Source: Bradyrhizobium lablabi
GTDB taxonomy: Bacteria > Pseudomonadota > Alphaproteobacteria > Rhizobiales > Xanthobacteraceae
Length of the DNA stretch: 64,000 nucleotides
NCBI RefSeq assembly: GCF_900141755.1
Contig: NZ_LT670844.1
Coordinates: forward strand, 1,550,001 to 1,614,000
Direction of reading: 5' to 3'
Made by a program: the position numbers and the translations under genes. The notes beneath the pieces were generated by a model, which did no database searches, was not told the origin of the DNA, and saw only the letters and a program-made list of their open reading frames with translations. Below are positions 35,897-43,788 of the stretch, piece by piece (position 1 is the first letter of the stretch; the number at the start of each line of letters is the position of its first letter).

Positions 35897-37693
35897 TCAG
35901 TCGAGCGAGGCGCGCGCGGGCTTTTGCTTCGCCATCTGCTTCACGGTGGCCTGGAGTTCTTCGGCGCTGAACGAGGGAAACGAGCAGATGCGGTTGCTGC
36001 AGGCGAACGCCGCCGGCTCACCGAGGTCGGGATATTCGACATCGGGATTGGGCAATTTGCCTTCGCGCAGGTCGAGCCATTCCAGCCGTTTGTAGCCTGC
36101 CGGATAAGCTCGCGCGAAGGCATGCAAGGCTTGCGCGCGCGGGTCGTCCTTGTGCCCGACGATGGTCATGTGCGTCGGCTCGGTCGCGAGTTCTTCGTCG
36201 GCGAGCAGGACGCCGGGCAGCGGCCGCGCCAGTTCAACTGACGCGCCGGCGAGGTAGCGCATCGCATGTGCTGCCTGCTCGCGATAGGCGTCGCTGCCGA
36301 AATAGCGGCTGAGCAGATTCATGAAGCGCACGACGGCGACCTGATCATCGGTGAGCTTGGCCGGTTTTGTGAAGACGCCGACTTTTGCTTCCGACGTCTT
36401 CGAGGTCCAAAAACCACCCGCGTCATCCCGGAAGGTCGCGGCGATAAAATCCCCGGCCCGGCCGGCAGCGGCAAGCCAATCGCGGTTACCGGTTGCGGCA
36501 TAGAGGTCGAGATACGCCTGCCCCATCGAAAGCGTGTCGCCGAGGAAGGGACCGCCGCGATCCTTCTCGCCGTGGCGAAATCCGCCCGCAGGGAACGCGC
36601 GATTGTCGTTGACCCATTTTGCGGCGCGCTCGGCGGTCGCCAATATCAGGGGATCGTTGGTGACGTCGTAGAAGGCGACCAGGCCGCTGATCGCCCAGCC
36701 GTTTTCGCGGGCATAAAGATTCCTGTCGATGCGCGGCATGCCGAGCTTGCGGCGGCCGGCATCGCCGAGCACGTAGAATTTGTGGCCATCGGTGTCGTGA
36801 TCGAGATCGGCATCCTGGCTCACTTGGAATGCGCCGTCGGGACTGAGCAGGAATGTCGCCATATAGCGCTCGATCTCGCGCGCAGCGGCGAGATATTTCG
36901 CCTCCTTCCACAGCGCATAGGCCTGGCTGTATTGCCGCAGATATTGCGCCTGGAACGACATGATCTTTTCGAAATGCGGATGGGTCCAAGATCCACTTTC
37001 GGAATATTGGAACACCCCGCCCCATACGGGATCGATCAGCGCCAGAGCCGCATCGAGCGTCTGCCGCGCGCGTTTGGCCGCGACAACGTCGCCGGCCGCG
37101 GCGCGCGACAATGCGTAGTCCATGCCGTCGGCGTCGATATATTTCTGGCTGTCGCCCCAGCCGCCTAACTTGTCTTCGTACGATTCATCGTAGTTTTTCA
37201 CGAGTTCGGCGCGCTGCTGCCGTGTCAGGAAGACGGAGGCGGATGGCTTGATCTCGAACGCGTCCCCGACCGACGGGCCCGGAGACGGATCGTCGATCAC
37301 AGCCTTAAGCAGGGCCTGCATCCGCGCCGGTTCGATATATCCTCTTATTTTAGCGATCTCGCTGCCGTCTGGAGCGAACACGATGGTCGCCGGCCAGCCC
37401 CAATCGCCATAGCGGCTCGACAGGTCCGGATTGGCGTCCTGGTCGACACGAACGGGGAGATATTTCGATGCCAGGAGTTCGCCGACCTCGGGGTCCGCGT
37501 AGGTGGTGTTTTCCATCACATGGCACCAATGACACCACACCGCCTCAAGATCGAGAATGACAAAACGCTGTTCGGCACTGGCGCGGGCGAACAGATCGTC
37601 GCCCCAGTCGTTCCATTTGACCGGCTCGGCCGCAAACGAGGATGAGGCCGCGGCGCTCAAAATCGCGAAAGCGAGAATGCGGACGAGCTTCAT
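35897..37693 (-). CDS. Periplasmic thioredoxin-like (DUF255/YyaL-type) protein with CxxC
   Basis: Protein of 598 residues with a signal peptide ending at SSFA. A thioredoxin domain follows with active site WCHWCHVM (C54-H-W-C57), then a WGWPATIVFAPDG cis-Pro loop. The remaining 450 residues form an alpha-alpha barrel like a six-hairpin glycosidase, as in the DUF255/YyaL group. It is exported, unlike typical YyaL proteins. It lies between doxX and the precursor genes, so a role in thiol redox of the Cys-rich peptides is possible. Start ATG at 37693 has GGGAG upstream. Confidence 0.83.
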   Translation of the reverse strand: MKLVRILAFAILSAAASSSFAAEPVKWNDWGDDLFARASAEQRFVILDLEAVWCHWCHVMENTTYADPEVGELLASKYLPVRVDQDANPDLSSRYGDWGWPATIVFAPDGSEIAKIRGYIEPARMQALLKAVIDDPSPGPSVGDAFEIKPSASVFLTRQQRAELVKNYDESYEDKLGGWGDSQKYIDADGMDYALSRAAAGDVVAAKRARQTLDAALALIDPVWGGVFQYSESGSWTHPHFEKIMSFQAQYLRQYSQAYALWKEAKYLAAAREIERYMATFLLSPDGAFQVSQDADLDHDTDGHKFYVLGDAGRRKLGMPRIDRNLYARENGWAISGLVAFYDVTNDPLILATAERAAKWVNDNRAFPAGGFRHGEKDRGGPFLGDTLSMGQAYLDLYAATGNRDWLAAAGRAGDFIAATFRDDAGGFWTSKTSEAKVGVFTKPAKLTDDQVAVVRFMNLLSRYFGSDAYREQAAHAMRYLAGASVELARPLPGVLLADEELATEPTHMTIVGHKDDPRAQALHAFARAYPAGYKRLEWLDLREGKLPNPDVEYPDLGEPAAFACSNRICSFPSFSAEELQATVKQMAKQKPARASLD

Positions 37694-37792
37694 GACGTCT
37701 CCCGGAATGCGCGGGTTGTTTCGACAGCTACGCAGCCGGAAAAATCCGGGCTCAGCATTTCCGCAGGCGTCACGCGAATGTGAGCGCGATCG

Positions 37793-38257
37793 CTAGGTCG
37801 ATTCCTGCGGGTGGCCGGACCCATTAACCAGCAGCCGGTCCAGCGAAGCGTCGCCGGGACCTGCGATCGCAAGCCACATGAATGCCGCGAAATAGGTCGC
37901 TTCTTCAAAACCAAGCAGCGTTTCCAGCGAATCGACGTCGCCCGATTTCGCCGATTTGATCGCAACCACCATCACCACCGCCAGCATCGCCGCCGGGATC
38001 CGGGTGAACAGGCCGAGAATGAGCATGGCGCCGCCGAAGAATTCTACGCCGGAGACGAACGGCGTCAGGATGTGGGGAAATGGAATGCCCCATTCGACGA
38101 AATTCGGGATCACCTGCGACAGGTTGTTGAGCTTGCCCCATCCGGACAGCAGGAAGGTGTAGCCGACAACAAGCCGCATGATCAGCGGCCCGGCCCAGGC
38201 AAAATACGACGCGATGCGCGCCGGCAACAGGATAAGCAAATTGACAATGAAATTCAT
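37793..38257 (-). CDS. DoxX family membrane protein (BufD-type)
   Basis: Protein of 154 residues with four hydrophobic helices (LIMRLVVGYTFLLSGWGKL, VEFFGGAMLILGLFTRIPAAM, and others), the DoxX pattern. DoxX proteins are a regular fourth member of bufferin loci, where their job is not firmly established. The start has a long G-run ribosome site (A8G7 directly before TACC-ATG). It is preceded by an ECF-like promoter, so it is controlled with the precursor genes. The 99-base gap to the thioredoxin gene lacks a clear terminator. Confidence 0.85.
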   Translation of the reverse strand: MNFIVNLLILLPARIASYFAWAGPLIMRLVVGYTFLLSGWGKLNNLSQVIPNFVEWGIPFPHILTPFVSGVEFFGGAMLILGLFTRIPAAMLAVVMVVAIKSAKSGDVDSLETLLGFEEATYFAAFMWLAIAGPGDASLDRLLVNGSGHPQEST

Positions 38258-38301
38258 GGTACCCCCCCTTTTTTTTAAGGATTGGACTTATGAACCGGAG
38301 T

Positions 38302-38327
38302 TTCGTCGCGACTTACCTCCTTGTTAC
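38302..38327 (-). promoter_or_regulatory. ECF-sigma-like promoter of doxX
   Basis: GTAAC (38323-38327) and CGAAA (302-305 carries CGAA) are separated by 17 bases. The position between the ccdA stop (38333) and doxX (38257) is right for a promoter. It fits the same consensus as the two precursor promoters. Confidence 0.55.
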
Positions 38328-38332
38328 GCGGC

Positions 38333-39067
38333 TCAACCAATATTCTGCAGGCTCGGAAACGTCTCCAACAGCCAGTTGCTGACATCGGATACCGTGCCGG
38401 TAAGAAAGCCGATGCCGGTCAGGATCATCAACACGCCCATCGCGCGCTCGACATTGGCGAGGTGCCGCTTCATCCGCGCGAACAATGCGGAAAACTGCTC
38501 GACCATGAAGGCTGCGATCAGGAACGGAATTCCGAGGCCTGCCGAATAGACCGCGAGCAGCATGGCACCCTTGGTCACGGTGGCCTCGGCGGCGGCGACC
38601 GACAGGATGGCGGCGAGGATCGGGCCGATGCAGGGGGTCCAGCCGAACGCAAAGGCGAGCCCCATCACATAGGCGCCCCACAGGCCGACCGGTTTTGGGA
38701 TCGGCAGCCGCCCTTCCCGCATCAAGAAACCGATCCGGGTCAATCCCAGGAAGTGCAGGCCCATCAGAATGATGACGATCCCGGCGACGATCGCGAGCTC
38801 GGCCGACCAGGCATGGATCAATCCGCCGATCAGCGACGCGCTGGCCCCCAACGCCACGAACACGGTGGAGAAGCCGAGCACGAACATCAAAGCCGAACTC
38901 ATCACCGCACGCTTCGATGACGATACCGTCTCCTGGTTGGCGACGTGCTCGATGGTGGCGCCGGTGAGGTAGATCAGATAAGGCGGCACCAAAGGCAGCA
39001 CGCAGGGCGACAGAAAACTGACCAGACCGGCAATCAGGGCCGCGGGCACCGTTACATCGTGAATCAT
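38333..39067 (-). CDS. ccdA: CcdA-type cytochrome c biogenesis/thiol-disulfide transporter
   Basis: Membrane protein of 244 residues with six helices. The two redox cysteines lie in SFLSPCVLPLVPPY (C22) and FGWTPCIGPILAA (C146), the hallmark of CcdA/DsbD membrane domains that carry electrons from cytoplasmic thioredoxin to the periplasm. Start is the ATG at 39067; the upstream part of the open frame has no ribosome site and looks non-coding. It is the first gene of the run, 75 bases from doxX. With the exported CxxC protein it could keep periplasmic thiols reduced. Confidence 0.87.
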   Translation of the reverse strand: MIHDVTVPAALIAGLVSFLSPCVLPLVPPYLIYLTGATIEHVANQETVSSSKRAVMSSALMFVLGFSTVFVALGASASLIGGLIHAWSAELAIVAGIVIILMGLHFLGLTRIGFLMREGRLPIPKPVGLWGAYVMGLAFAFGWTPCIGPILAAILSVAAAEATVTKGAMLLAVYSAGLGIPFLIAAFMVEQFSALFARMKRHLANVERAMGVLMILTGIGFLTGTVSDVSNWLLETFPSLQNIG

Positions 39068-39315
39068 ACCGTCGTCGCCACCATTGCTGCTGCCTGGCCG
39101 ACATCGGGGAATGCCGAACGGGCCGGGCTCCATTTAACGGATACGCGGGAATGCGCAATCAGATGGGCGATGGCGACGGATTTTTCGATCAACATTCCGG
39201 CATCGCGGCCGGCGCGGCGACCGCGGTTGCAACGCCGGCGGATCGGGCCGCCGGCCGGCTGGCGCTTGGCGTGTCGGGCGGCGCGGCGTTATTTGGACGA
39301 GCTTGCGACGCCGCG

Positions 39316-39570
39316 CTATTTGACGAGCTTCAAGAGCGGACGCCGGCGCTGCGGCGCTTTCGGTTCCTGCGATCCCGCTTCATCGGGCAGCATCGCATCG
39401 CACAACGCCTTCAACTCCGCGTCCTCGATGCGATTGAGCTTCATCCGAAGTTCGAGGATGGCGACCGACACCATGATTGCCGTCTCGCGATCGCTCACGT
39501 CCAGGAGCGCGCCCCGGCACTGCTCGAGGCTTGCGAGAACCGCATGCAATTTTTCTTCTGAACTAGCCAC
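39316..39570 (-). CDS. Small hypothetical protein, 84 residues
   Basis: Short coding frame starting at a GTG (39570) that overlaps the isochorismatase-like stop by 8 bases. The product begins MASSEEKLHAVLASLEQCRG and ends in a basic tail (QRRRPLLKLVK). It is mostly helical with no domain recognised. Translational coupling with the hydrolase is suggested by the overlap. The 250 bases between it and ccdA show nothing identifiable. Confidence 0.5.
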   Translation of the reverse strand: MASSEEKLHAVLASLEQCRGALLDVSDRETAIMVSVAILELRMKLNRIEDAELKALCDAMLPDEAGSQEPKAPQRRRPLLKLVK

Positions 39571-40168
39571 CGGCGTTTTTTCCGTTACCGAGCTTGCGAG
39601 GAAGAGTGGAGGCGATCCATTCGGCGGTTTCATGCACCTCTCCGTAGATTCCTGATATCTTCGAAACAGCACGGTGCACTTCGTCGGCCGGGATATCCTC
39701 GAGCGCGTGGCTGGCCGATGCGTCGCATAAATATGTGACCTTGTGGTTACGATGGAACGCATCGATCAACGTCGACAGGCACGCCGACTCGCCGGCAAAT
39801 CCGGCCAGCACAATGCCGCCGCAACTTTGGTTCAACAACGCGGCGAACGGCTCGCAAGAATAGCACGATGGGCTACTTCGCTCGAATACCATTTCGTTGC
39901 GATAGGGTTCGAAACCCTCGATCCAACGCACGAACGGCGTAGCGCGATTGAAAAAGGCTGATTCACTGAGCATGCGGATGAATGCCACTGGCAGACCAAT
40001 TCGACGCGAATGATCCAGGACCTTGCGGCAATTGTCCAGTGCGCGGTCAATCTCGGAAATCGCAAGCAGCCGCGGTTTGGCCAGATATTCCTGCTGCATA
40101 TCGACAAAAACGACGATCGGAACGCTCGATGCGTTTGCAAATGTCCGAAGGCTGACGACTGATGTCAC
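39563..40168 (-). CDS. Isochorismatase-like cysteine hydrolase
   Basis: Protein of 201 residues with the alpha/beta isochorismatase fold. The catalytic Asp is D23 in VFVDMQQEY and the nucleophile is C130 in GFAGESACLST. The middle Lys of the Asp-Lys-Cys triad is not clear; the site reads FERSSPSCYS. Family members hydrolyse amides or isochorismate. It is divergent from the LysR regulator, which probably controls it. Confidence 0.82.
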   Translation of the reverse strand: MTSVVSLRTFANASSVPIVVFVDMQQEYLAKPRLLAISEIDRALDNCRKVLDHSRRIGLPVAFIRMLSESAFFNRATPFVRWIEGFEPYRNEMVFERSSPSCYSCEPFAALLNQSCGGIVLAGFAGESACLSTLIDAFHRNHKVTYLCDASASHALEDIPADEVHRAVSKISGIYGEVHETAEWIASTLPRKLGNGKNAGG

Positions 40169-40339
40169 GCGGCTTGCCTTTCAACGGCGGGACCGGCTTG
40201 CTTGCCCCTATCCCGTGGTGTTCCCTGCACTTGGCTGCACCGGCCTGCACCGCCAGCGCCAAAATGCGCGGCGTGGACCCGTCATGGTTGTAGACCGCTC
40301 GATATTCTGCGAAGCTTAGCAAGTAACCGGGGGATCTGT

Positions 40340-41386
40340 ATGCGCCTCGCACAGGAAAGGGGCGTTCCTCAGGAGGAACGCCACAAGACGGCACTCGGCA
40401 GTCTCACCGATTGGGACGCGGCCAGGATTTTCCTGGAAGTGGTACGCTGCGGCAGCTTCCGATCCGCAGCCGAACGGCTTGATCTGTCCATCAACGTGGT
40501 TCGCCGGCGCATCGATGATTTCGAGCGGCAGATCGGCGCCACCTTGTTCATGCGCGACGTCCATGGCACCCGCTTGACCGACGAAGGCTCGCTGGTCGTC
40601 TCGGCCGTGGAGCGGATGGAGGCGGCGTCATTCGATCTCTTGCGCGCCGGCAATTCCGTCACCAGCACGCTCTCGGGCGAAGTGCGGGTCGCCATTACCG
40701 AGGGCCTGGGAACGTTTTGGGTGACCCCTCGCCTGGTCGAATTCCAGCAGTCGTTCCCGAACATCGTGGTCGACCTGCAATGCTCGATGCGCTCGGCGGA
40801 CGTCTCGCGAGACGAAGCCGACATCGCCATCCATCTGTCGCCGCCGGTCGCGCTGGACGTCAAGATGGTCCGGCTCGGCCGGGTGCATTTGATGTTCTTT
40901 GCCAGCCAGAAATATATCGAAACATATGGCGTGCCGCGGACCCCGGGCGAATTCGCCAAGCACCGGCTGGTGATGCAGGTCGCCGACCGCGCCGCCGCCA
41001 AGGAGGCGTTCGAAAGCATCTTTCCCGGCTATTCGCAGCGGGACTTGCTGGTGATGAAAACAAATGTGAGCAGCGCCAACTACTGGGCGGTCGCCAACGG
41101 CGCCGGCATCGGCATGCTTCCGACCTATGCCTGCGCGCTTGGCGGGAAGATAATACCTCTAGAGGTTGAATTGCGCTGGCCGTACGATATTTGGCTGTCC
41201 TATCATCCCGGAAGTGGCCGCATTCCGCGGGTACGACACATGATCGACTGGCTGGTGGATGCTTTTAACCCTGCAAAATTCCCGTGGTTTAAGGACGAAT
41301 TCATCCATCCCAGAGAATTTAATTCAGTATATAAGGGTGAAACCCTGACCCAATTGTTCGGGGGCTTCTCGACCGAAGGACGGTAA
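40340..41386 (+). CDS. LysR family transcriptional regulator
   Basis: Protein of 348 residues with an N-terminal LysR helix-turn-helix (WDAARIFLEVVRCGSFRSAA) followed by a substrate-binding effector domain. The C-terminus is longer than in most LysR proteins. Start is the ATG at 40340, after GGGGGATCTGT. It is divergent from the isochorismatase-like gene (171-base gap) and is followed after 7 bases by an XRE regulator, so the two regulators are probably co-transcribed. The inducer is unknown. Confidence 0.9.
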   Translation: MRLAQERGVPQEERHKTALGSLTDWDAARIFLEVVRCGSFRSAAERLDLSINVVRRRIDDFERQIGATLFMRDVHGTRLTDEGSLVVSAVERMEAASFDLLRAGNSVTSTLSGEVRVAITEGLGTFWVTPRLVEFQQSFPNIVVDLQCSMRSADVSRDEADIAIHLSPPVALDVKMVRLGRVHLMFFASQKYIETYGVPRTPGEFAKHRLVMQVADRAAAKEAFESIFPGYSQRDLLVMKTNVSSANYWAVANGAGIGMLPTYACALGGKIIPLEVELRWPYDIWLSYHPGSGRIPRVRHMIDWLVDAFNPAKFPWFKDEFIHPREFNSVYKGETLTQLFGGFSTEGR

Positions 41387-41393
41387 AACCAGA

Positions 41394-41789
41394 ATGAAAC
41401 AATCAGCAGCGAAGAGAATGAAGCAGCGCAGTGCTGGCAAACCCGACATTGAACTGGGGAAGCGAATCCGGCTGCGGCGCGTCGAGCAACGAATCTCGCA
41501 AGCCGAGCTCGGTGATAAACTTGGCGTCAGCTTTCAGCAGGTTCAAAAATATGAGAAGGGCGTCAACCGTGTCGGCGCCGCCCGTCTCCAGCAGATCGCC
41601 ACCGCGCTCGATGTCCCCGTCACGTTCTTCTATGACGGTGACGGCAAGGCGCGCGAGGTCGAAAGCCTGTTGTTTCTCGACAGCGCTTTCAGCCTGAGGT
41701 TGCTGCGCGCCTATAGCAAGATCAAGGATCAGACGGTGCAACGTCAGCTGGTGTCCTTGATGGAATCGATCGCCGCCAACGAAGACTAG
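41394..41789 (+). CDS. XRE family helix-turn-helix regulator
   Basis: Protein of 131 residues with a Cro/CI-type DNA-binding domain (RLRRVEQRISQAELGDKLGVSF, then QVQKYEKGVNRVGAARL). The C-terminal half (LRLLRAYSKIKDQTVQRQLVSL) is a small helical tail. This architecture is common in rhizobia. It follows the LysR gene by 7 bases and probably shares its transcript. Its targets are unknown. Confidence 0.9.
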   Translation: MKQSAAKRMKQRSAGKPDIELGKRIRLRRVEQRISQAELGDKLGVSFQQVQKYEKGVNRVGAARLQQIATALDVPVTFFYDGDGKAREVESLLFLDSAFSLRLLRAYSKIKDQTVQRQLVSLMESIAANED

Positions 41790-41816
41790 GCGTCAGGCCG
41801 CTCGGCCGATCTCGGC

Positions 41817-43505
41817 CTAGCGAACCTGATTTGCCGCGCCGCGGATACGATCGATCAGGGCAAGCGGGTCGGCCGGTTGGCGGTCGCCGCGCCAGGCCAC
41901 ATGCTGGTCCGGCCGCGACAACACCAGTCCACTGCCACAGAAAATGGCGGCAGTTGGGTGCCCGGTACTTGCTTGGTCGGTAGTTGGCTGCTCGACGTCG
42001 AGAACCTTTAGCGGCACGCCCCTCTTGCGCGCCGCGGTTTCCAGCGCAGCTACGTCGGCTGCGGGATCGAACCGCAGCAGCGTGTACCCCTCGCCCATCG
42101 CGTCATAGAGCGATTTGCCGTTTTTGCACCAAAGATGCGGCGTGCGGCAGCCCGGAACGGTCGACGGCGTATAGCCGTCCATCGTGTAGGCCGGGTGCGC
42201 CGAGCCGTCATAGGCGATGATCGGCGAACGGTCGTAATAGCTGCCGAAGTTGAGGCCGGCGCAGGCATATTGCCGGACGTTGATCTCATAGGTGAGACGC
42301 CCGACCTCCCGCCGTGCCTGTTCACCCACGGCGCCCGAATCCTCGATTGTCTCGGGCACCGCGCCGCGGCGGCGAATTTCGGCTTCGGCGTGCGACATCG
42401 CAAATCGCGAGACCTGGCTCGTGATCGGCCAGCGCTCTGCCTCATAGGCGTCGAGAATGGAAGCGGGCGCCCAGCCGTTGAGATGCGCAGCCAAAAGCCA
42501 GGACAGGTTCATGGCATCCGCAATCCCGGCATTCATGCCGTAACCGGCATAAGGCACCCAGATATGCGCCGCATCGCCGGCGATGAACGCGCAACCGCGG
42601 CGAAATTTTTCCGCGATCAGCCGGCGGCCGAACCAATCCTCTTTGGAAATGATGTCGTACTTGAAGTCCGCTCCCACGCCGAGGATGGTCCTTATACAGG
42701 CGTCGCGATCGACCGTTTCGAAATCGCCCTCGTCCGGTTTCATGTAATTGTGCACCAGCCAGCGCTCGCGTCCGTCGATCGCATAGACCATGCCGGCGCG
42801 GCGGGGATTGATGGAGCCGGTGCCCCAGGCCGGCTCGTGCTGCTGACGGTCGATCAAATCGGGGGCGCGGATATAGGTCGACTGTACCCGCTGCACCACG
42901 GCGTCGCCGGCAAACTCGGCGCCGATCGCCTTGCGGACCACGGAGCGCGCGCCGTCGCAGCCGATCAGAAAGCGGCAGCTCAAACGTCTCTCGGTCCCGC
43001 TGTCGAGATCGCGCAGGCAAAGATGTGCCGAATGATCCTCGACTACCACGTCTTCGGCCGAAGTCCGGTTGATGATCGTGATCCGCGGTTGGGCCGCGGC
43101 GTGCTCGAACAGGATCGGTTCGAGAAAGATCTGGTTGATGCGATGCGGCGGCTCCGGCGTCGGCCAGTCGCCGTCCGGTCCGTCTTTCACCGTGAAGCGA
43201 TCGCGGCGGCAGGGAATCTTGATCCGCGTCAGCTCCTGTCCGGTGAACGTGGTGCGATAGCTGATGTCGTGCGGATAATCCGCCGGCAGTCCGGCGTTGC
43301 GCACTTTTTCGGCAAGCCCGAGCCGCCGGAAAATCTCCATGGTGCGGGCGGCGACGTGGTTGCATTTCGGCTCCGGCGGCTCGGCGCGGGCACGCGTCTC
43401 CACCACGGTTACATCGATGCCGCGCCAGGCGAGATCGATCGCAAGCGTCAGCCCGACCGGGCCCGCGCCAACGATCACGACGTCAGGTTCGGTCATGTCG
43501 GGCAT
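41817..43505 (-). CDS. FAD-dependent aromatic monooxygenase (PheA/TfdB family)
   Basis: Protein of 562 residues of the class A flavin monooxygenases. The FAD-binding loop is VVIVGAGPVGLTLAIDLAWRG, the GD motif is FAFI... region GCAFIAGDAAHIW, and the DG motif is LIGCDGARSVV. The C-terminal thioredoxin-like domain typical of phenol hydroxylases is present. It would hydroxylate a phenolic substrate with NAD(P)H. The nearby intradiol dioxygenase is not adjacent, so a common pathway is speculative. Confidence 0.87.
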   Translation of the reverse strand: MPDMTEPDVVIVGAGPVGLTLAIDLAWRGIDVTVVETRARAEPPEPKCNHVAARTMEIFRRLGLAEKVRNAGLPADYPHDISYRTTFTGQELTRIKIPCRRDRFTVKDGPDGDWPTPEPPHRINQIFLEPILFEHAAAQPRITIINRTSAEDVVVEDHSAHLCLRDLDSGTERRLSCRFLIGCDGARSVVRKAIGAEFAGDAVVQRVQSTYIRAPDLIDRQQHEPAWGTGSINPRRAGMVYAIDGRERWLVHNYMKPDEGDFETVDRDACIRTILGVGADFKYDIISKEDWFGRRLIAEKFRRGCAFIAGDAAHIWVPYAGYGMNAGIADAMNLSWLLAAHLNGWAPASILDAYEAERWPITSQVSRFAMSHAEAEIRRRGAVPETIEDSGAVGEQARREVGRLTYEINVRQYACAGLNFGSYYDRSPIIAYDGSAHPAYTMDGYTPSTVPGCRTPHLWCKNGKSLYDAMGEGYTLLRFDPAADVAALETAARKRGVPLKVLDVEQPTTDQASTGHPTAAIFCGSGLVLSRPDQHVAWRGDRQPADPLALIDRIRGAANQVR

Positions 43506-43549
43506 GTGTAGAGCACATCACGCTTGGATAGAACATGACCGCATATCCC

Positions 43550-43749
43550 ATGGCCTCGTGGTTCGAGACGCGCGGCGTTGCCGCGCTCCTCACCATGAGG
43601 GTTTAAGACCTCATCCTGAGAGGCCGTGAGTATATCTCCGACCTCATCCTGAGGAGCGCGCTCTTGCGCGCGTCTCGAAGGATGGCCGCGAGTCGTGCGT
43701 TGCGTCCATCCTTCGAGACGCTTGCTTCGCAAGCTCCTCAGGATGAGGC
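43550..43749. repeat. Intergenic repeat block, CTCATCCTGAGGAGC family
   Basis: Contains GTGGTTCGAGACGCGCGGCG, CTCACCATGAGG, two CCTCATCCTGAG units, a GCGCGCTCTTGCGCGCGTCT hairpin and a CATCCTTCGAGACGC arm that mirrors it. The first 135 bases match 63734-63871 almost base for base. No coding sequence is visible. Confidence 0.85.
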
Positions 43750-43788
43750 CGGTATTTTTGGCAGAGAATTTTACCGGGCACATTCCAG

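Noticed and set aside
37715..37730. CGTAGCTG upstream of the thioredoxin-like gene as a fourth ECF promoter
   Set aside because: No GTAAC lies 16-17 bases upstream, so it was not counted with the three supported sites.
39151..39561. Plus-strand frame of 136 codons between ccdA and the isochorismatase-like gene
   Set aside because: It is antisense to the 84-residue minus-strand frame, has unusual composition and no start signal.
40322..40345. GTAACC upstream of the LysR gene as an ECF promoter
   Set aside because: No CGT or CGA block follows at 16-17 bases; the distance would fall within the coding sequence.
43550..43749. Possible CRISPR array
   Set aside because: Units are palindromic and unequal, without regular spacers; a matching block occurs at 63734 next to other genes. 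It is an intergenic repeat.
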